From positions 52,871,776-52,935,775 of the forward strand of contig NC_079208.1 in NCBI RefSeq assembly GCF_026745355.1: DNA of 64,000 bases, in the 5' to 3' direction. This DNA is from Beta vulgaris subsp. vulgaris (Eukaryota > Streptophyta > Magnoliopsida > Caryophyllales > Amaranthaceae). Shown here piece after piece: positions 62,956 to 64,000 of this stretch; the stretch's first letter is position 1, and the number at the start of each line of letters is the position of its first letter. The notes under the pieces were generated by a model. That model did no database searches. It worked only from the letters and a program-made list of their open reading frames with translations, and was not told the origin of the DNA. A program made the translations under genes and the position numbers.

Positions 62956-64000
62956 TGATATGCCATGTTTATATGGCATTCTTGACACTTTTTCACTACT
63001 TACTAATGGGATTTGACACAAGTTTTGTAATGATATTGATCTTTTTCTCTACTATGTTGTAATTTGCTCTTTTTAATCATTTGAGCTCATTTGTGTTGGA
63101 GAAAGTTCAAGTTAGAAAGTTAGCATGTCGAAGAAACTTTTTGAAGAGTTATCATAGTGAAGCAAGGAAGTAAGATGTGTGCTTCTTGAGTATTTTTGGT
63201 ATGAGCAAGTCATTTTCAAGAAGGGAGATGAGAAGCTGTACGACCAAGCCTCCGCGGTCGTGGAGCTAATGAACGCGGGCGCGACGAATTTCGGAAGAAA
63301 ACTGCCGTGAGCTTCTCCGCGACTTCACCGCGGGCGTGGAACCCCTCCGCGGTCGCGGAGCCCTATAACGAGGAATTCGGCTTTTCGTCTTCTCCTATTT
63401 TTCTGATAAAAAGAACACTTGGTCTTGTGTGTTTGGGAGATCGTTTTTCATCTGTTTTTAGAGAGAATTCAAAGAAAATATTGTAATCCTTTATTTTATG
63501 GAGAGCTAATCTCCCATCTTGGTGTATCAATCGAATCAACCATTTTAATCAACTTGTGAGTTCAATTCTTCCTTTAAATTGCTTGAATGTTGATGATTCT
63601 TCATGTTTGATTGTTTGATTGTTTTTGTGCTTAAGTTAACTTGATCAATTAACTTTTGCTTATTCAATCTCTTTATCTAGATAATTGTCTGCTTTGAGAT
63701 TATCTAGGGTTGTAGTTTATGCCCAATTATCGCACGCTCGTGGATGATTGAGTATAAGAAGAATCATCATATAATTTGCATTCGACCGCTTGTGTGAATG
63801 CTAGATTACCCTATTGAAATCTCCCTAGTTGTTATCTAATTGCTTAATTAAACCTAGAACGCTCGGGCTAGGTTGTTACGCCATTAAGGGTCAGATTAGA
63901 GCGCTCGCTTAGTCTTACCACTACGTTAGGGGAGATTGAATCTTATGATTCACAATAGGGCGTTCAAGTAACTTAGGTGTTGAATTGTTCAATGATCAAG
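62956..64000 (+). mobile_element. 5' part of a Ty3/gypsy-like LTR, running off the window
   Basis: It starts TGATATGCCATGTTTATATG, parallel to the start of the solo LTR at 51618-52694 (TGATGTGTCTATTTTATATA). A GC-rich island with CCGCGGTCGTGGAGC and CCGCGGTCGCGGAGC lies at about 63241-63360. The conserved LTR 3' stretch is not reached. There is no TSD partner in the window. Confidence 0.55.

Overview
This is 64 kb of nuclear DNA from a flowering plant, most likely a eudicot. The evidence is: long GT-AG introns, AT-rich intergenic sequence, plant-specific gene families (type C G-protein gamma, CCX exchanger, ALDH7B, subtilase) and a dense mix of plant transposon types. The species cannot be named from the sequence.

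Host genes are few. In order they are: a truncated subtilase (3134-3760, minus); a five-exon cysteine-rich G-protein gamma subunit (17965-22534, minus) whose 3-kb first intron holds an intronless gene of unknown function on the same strand (20122-20652); a short frameshifted exon-like remnant (24650-24825, minus); an intronless cation/calcium exchanger (25595-27550, minus); a complete 14-exon ALDH7B4-type aldehyde dehydrogenase of 508 residues (31466-38240, plus), divergent from the exchanger; a five-exon RBX1 RING subunit of cullin ligases (41301-43625, plus); and the last two exons of an unrecognised gene (52873-61311, plus), now separated by an 8.1-kb intron. The coding genes look like ordinary housekeeping or stress loci with no common pathway.

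Most of the remaining DNA is transposons, and many insertions can be delimited to the base by target-site duplications. They are: two solo LTRs (1410-2636, TSD TAAAC; 51618-52694, TSD CATGT); a truncated Copia polyprotein end (11553-12470); a 7.4-kb CACTA element with a decayed TNP2 transposase (53542-60982, TSD TAT); four Mutator-like elements with 9-10 bp TSDs, one carrying an aminoacylase gene fragment; hAT, PIF/Harbinger and Stowaway MITEs; tRNA-derived SINEs, one with a perfect 28-bp TSD; and at least eight small Helitrons.

The insertions are strongly nested. At 6055-9186 a Mutator-like element holds a Helitron, which holds a hAT-like element, which holds an array of palindromes. At 44593-47114 one Helitron sits four bases inside the 5' end of another. 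At 53542 the CACTA element splits the 5' terminus of a Helitron.

The most unusual signals are two arrays of perfect palindromes (6565-6729 and 39601-39819); in the first, the two arms changed together between units. Others are a family of 0.26-1.2 kb Helitrons that each carry a tRNA-like segment in the antisense direction, ten hairpins in a tandem array inside the CACTA element, and GC-rich palindromic islands at similar positions in three LTR-like sequences.
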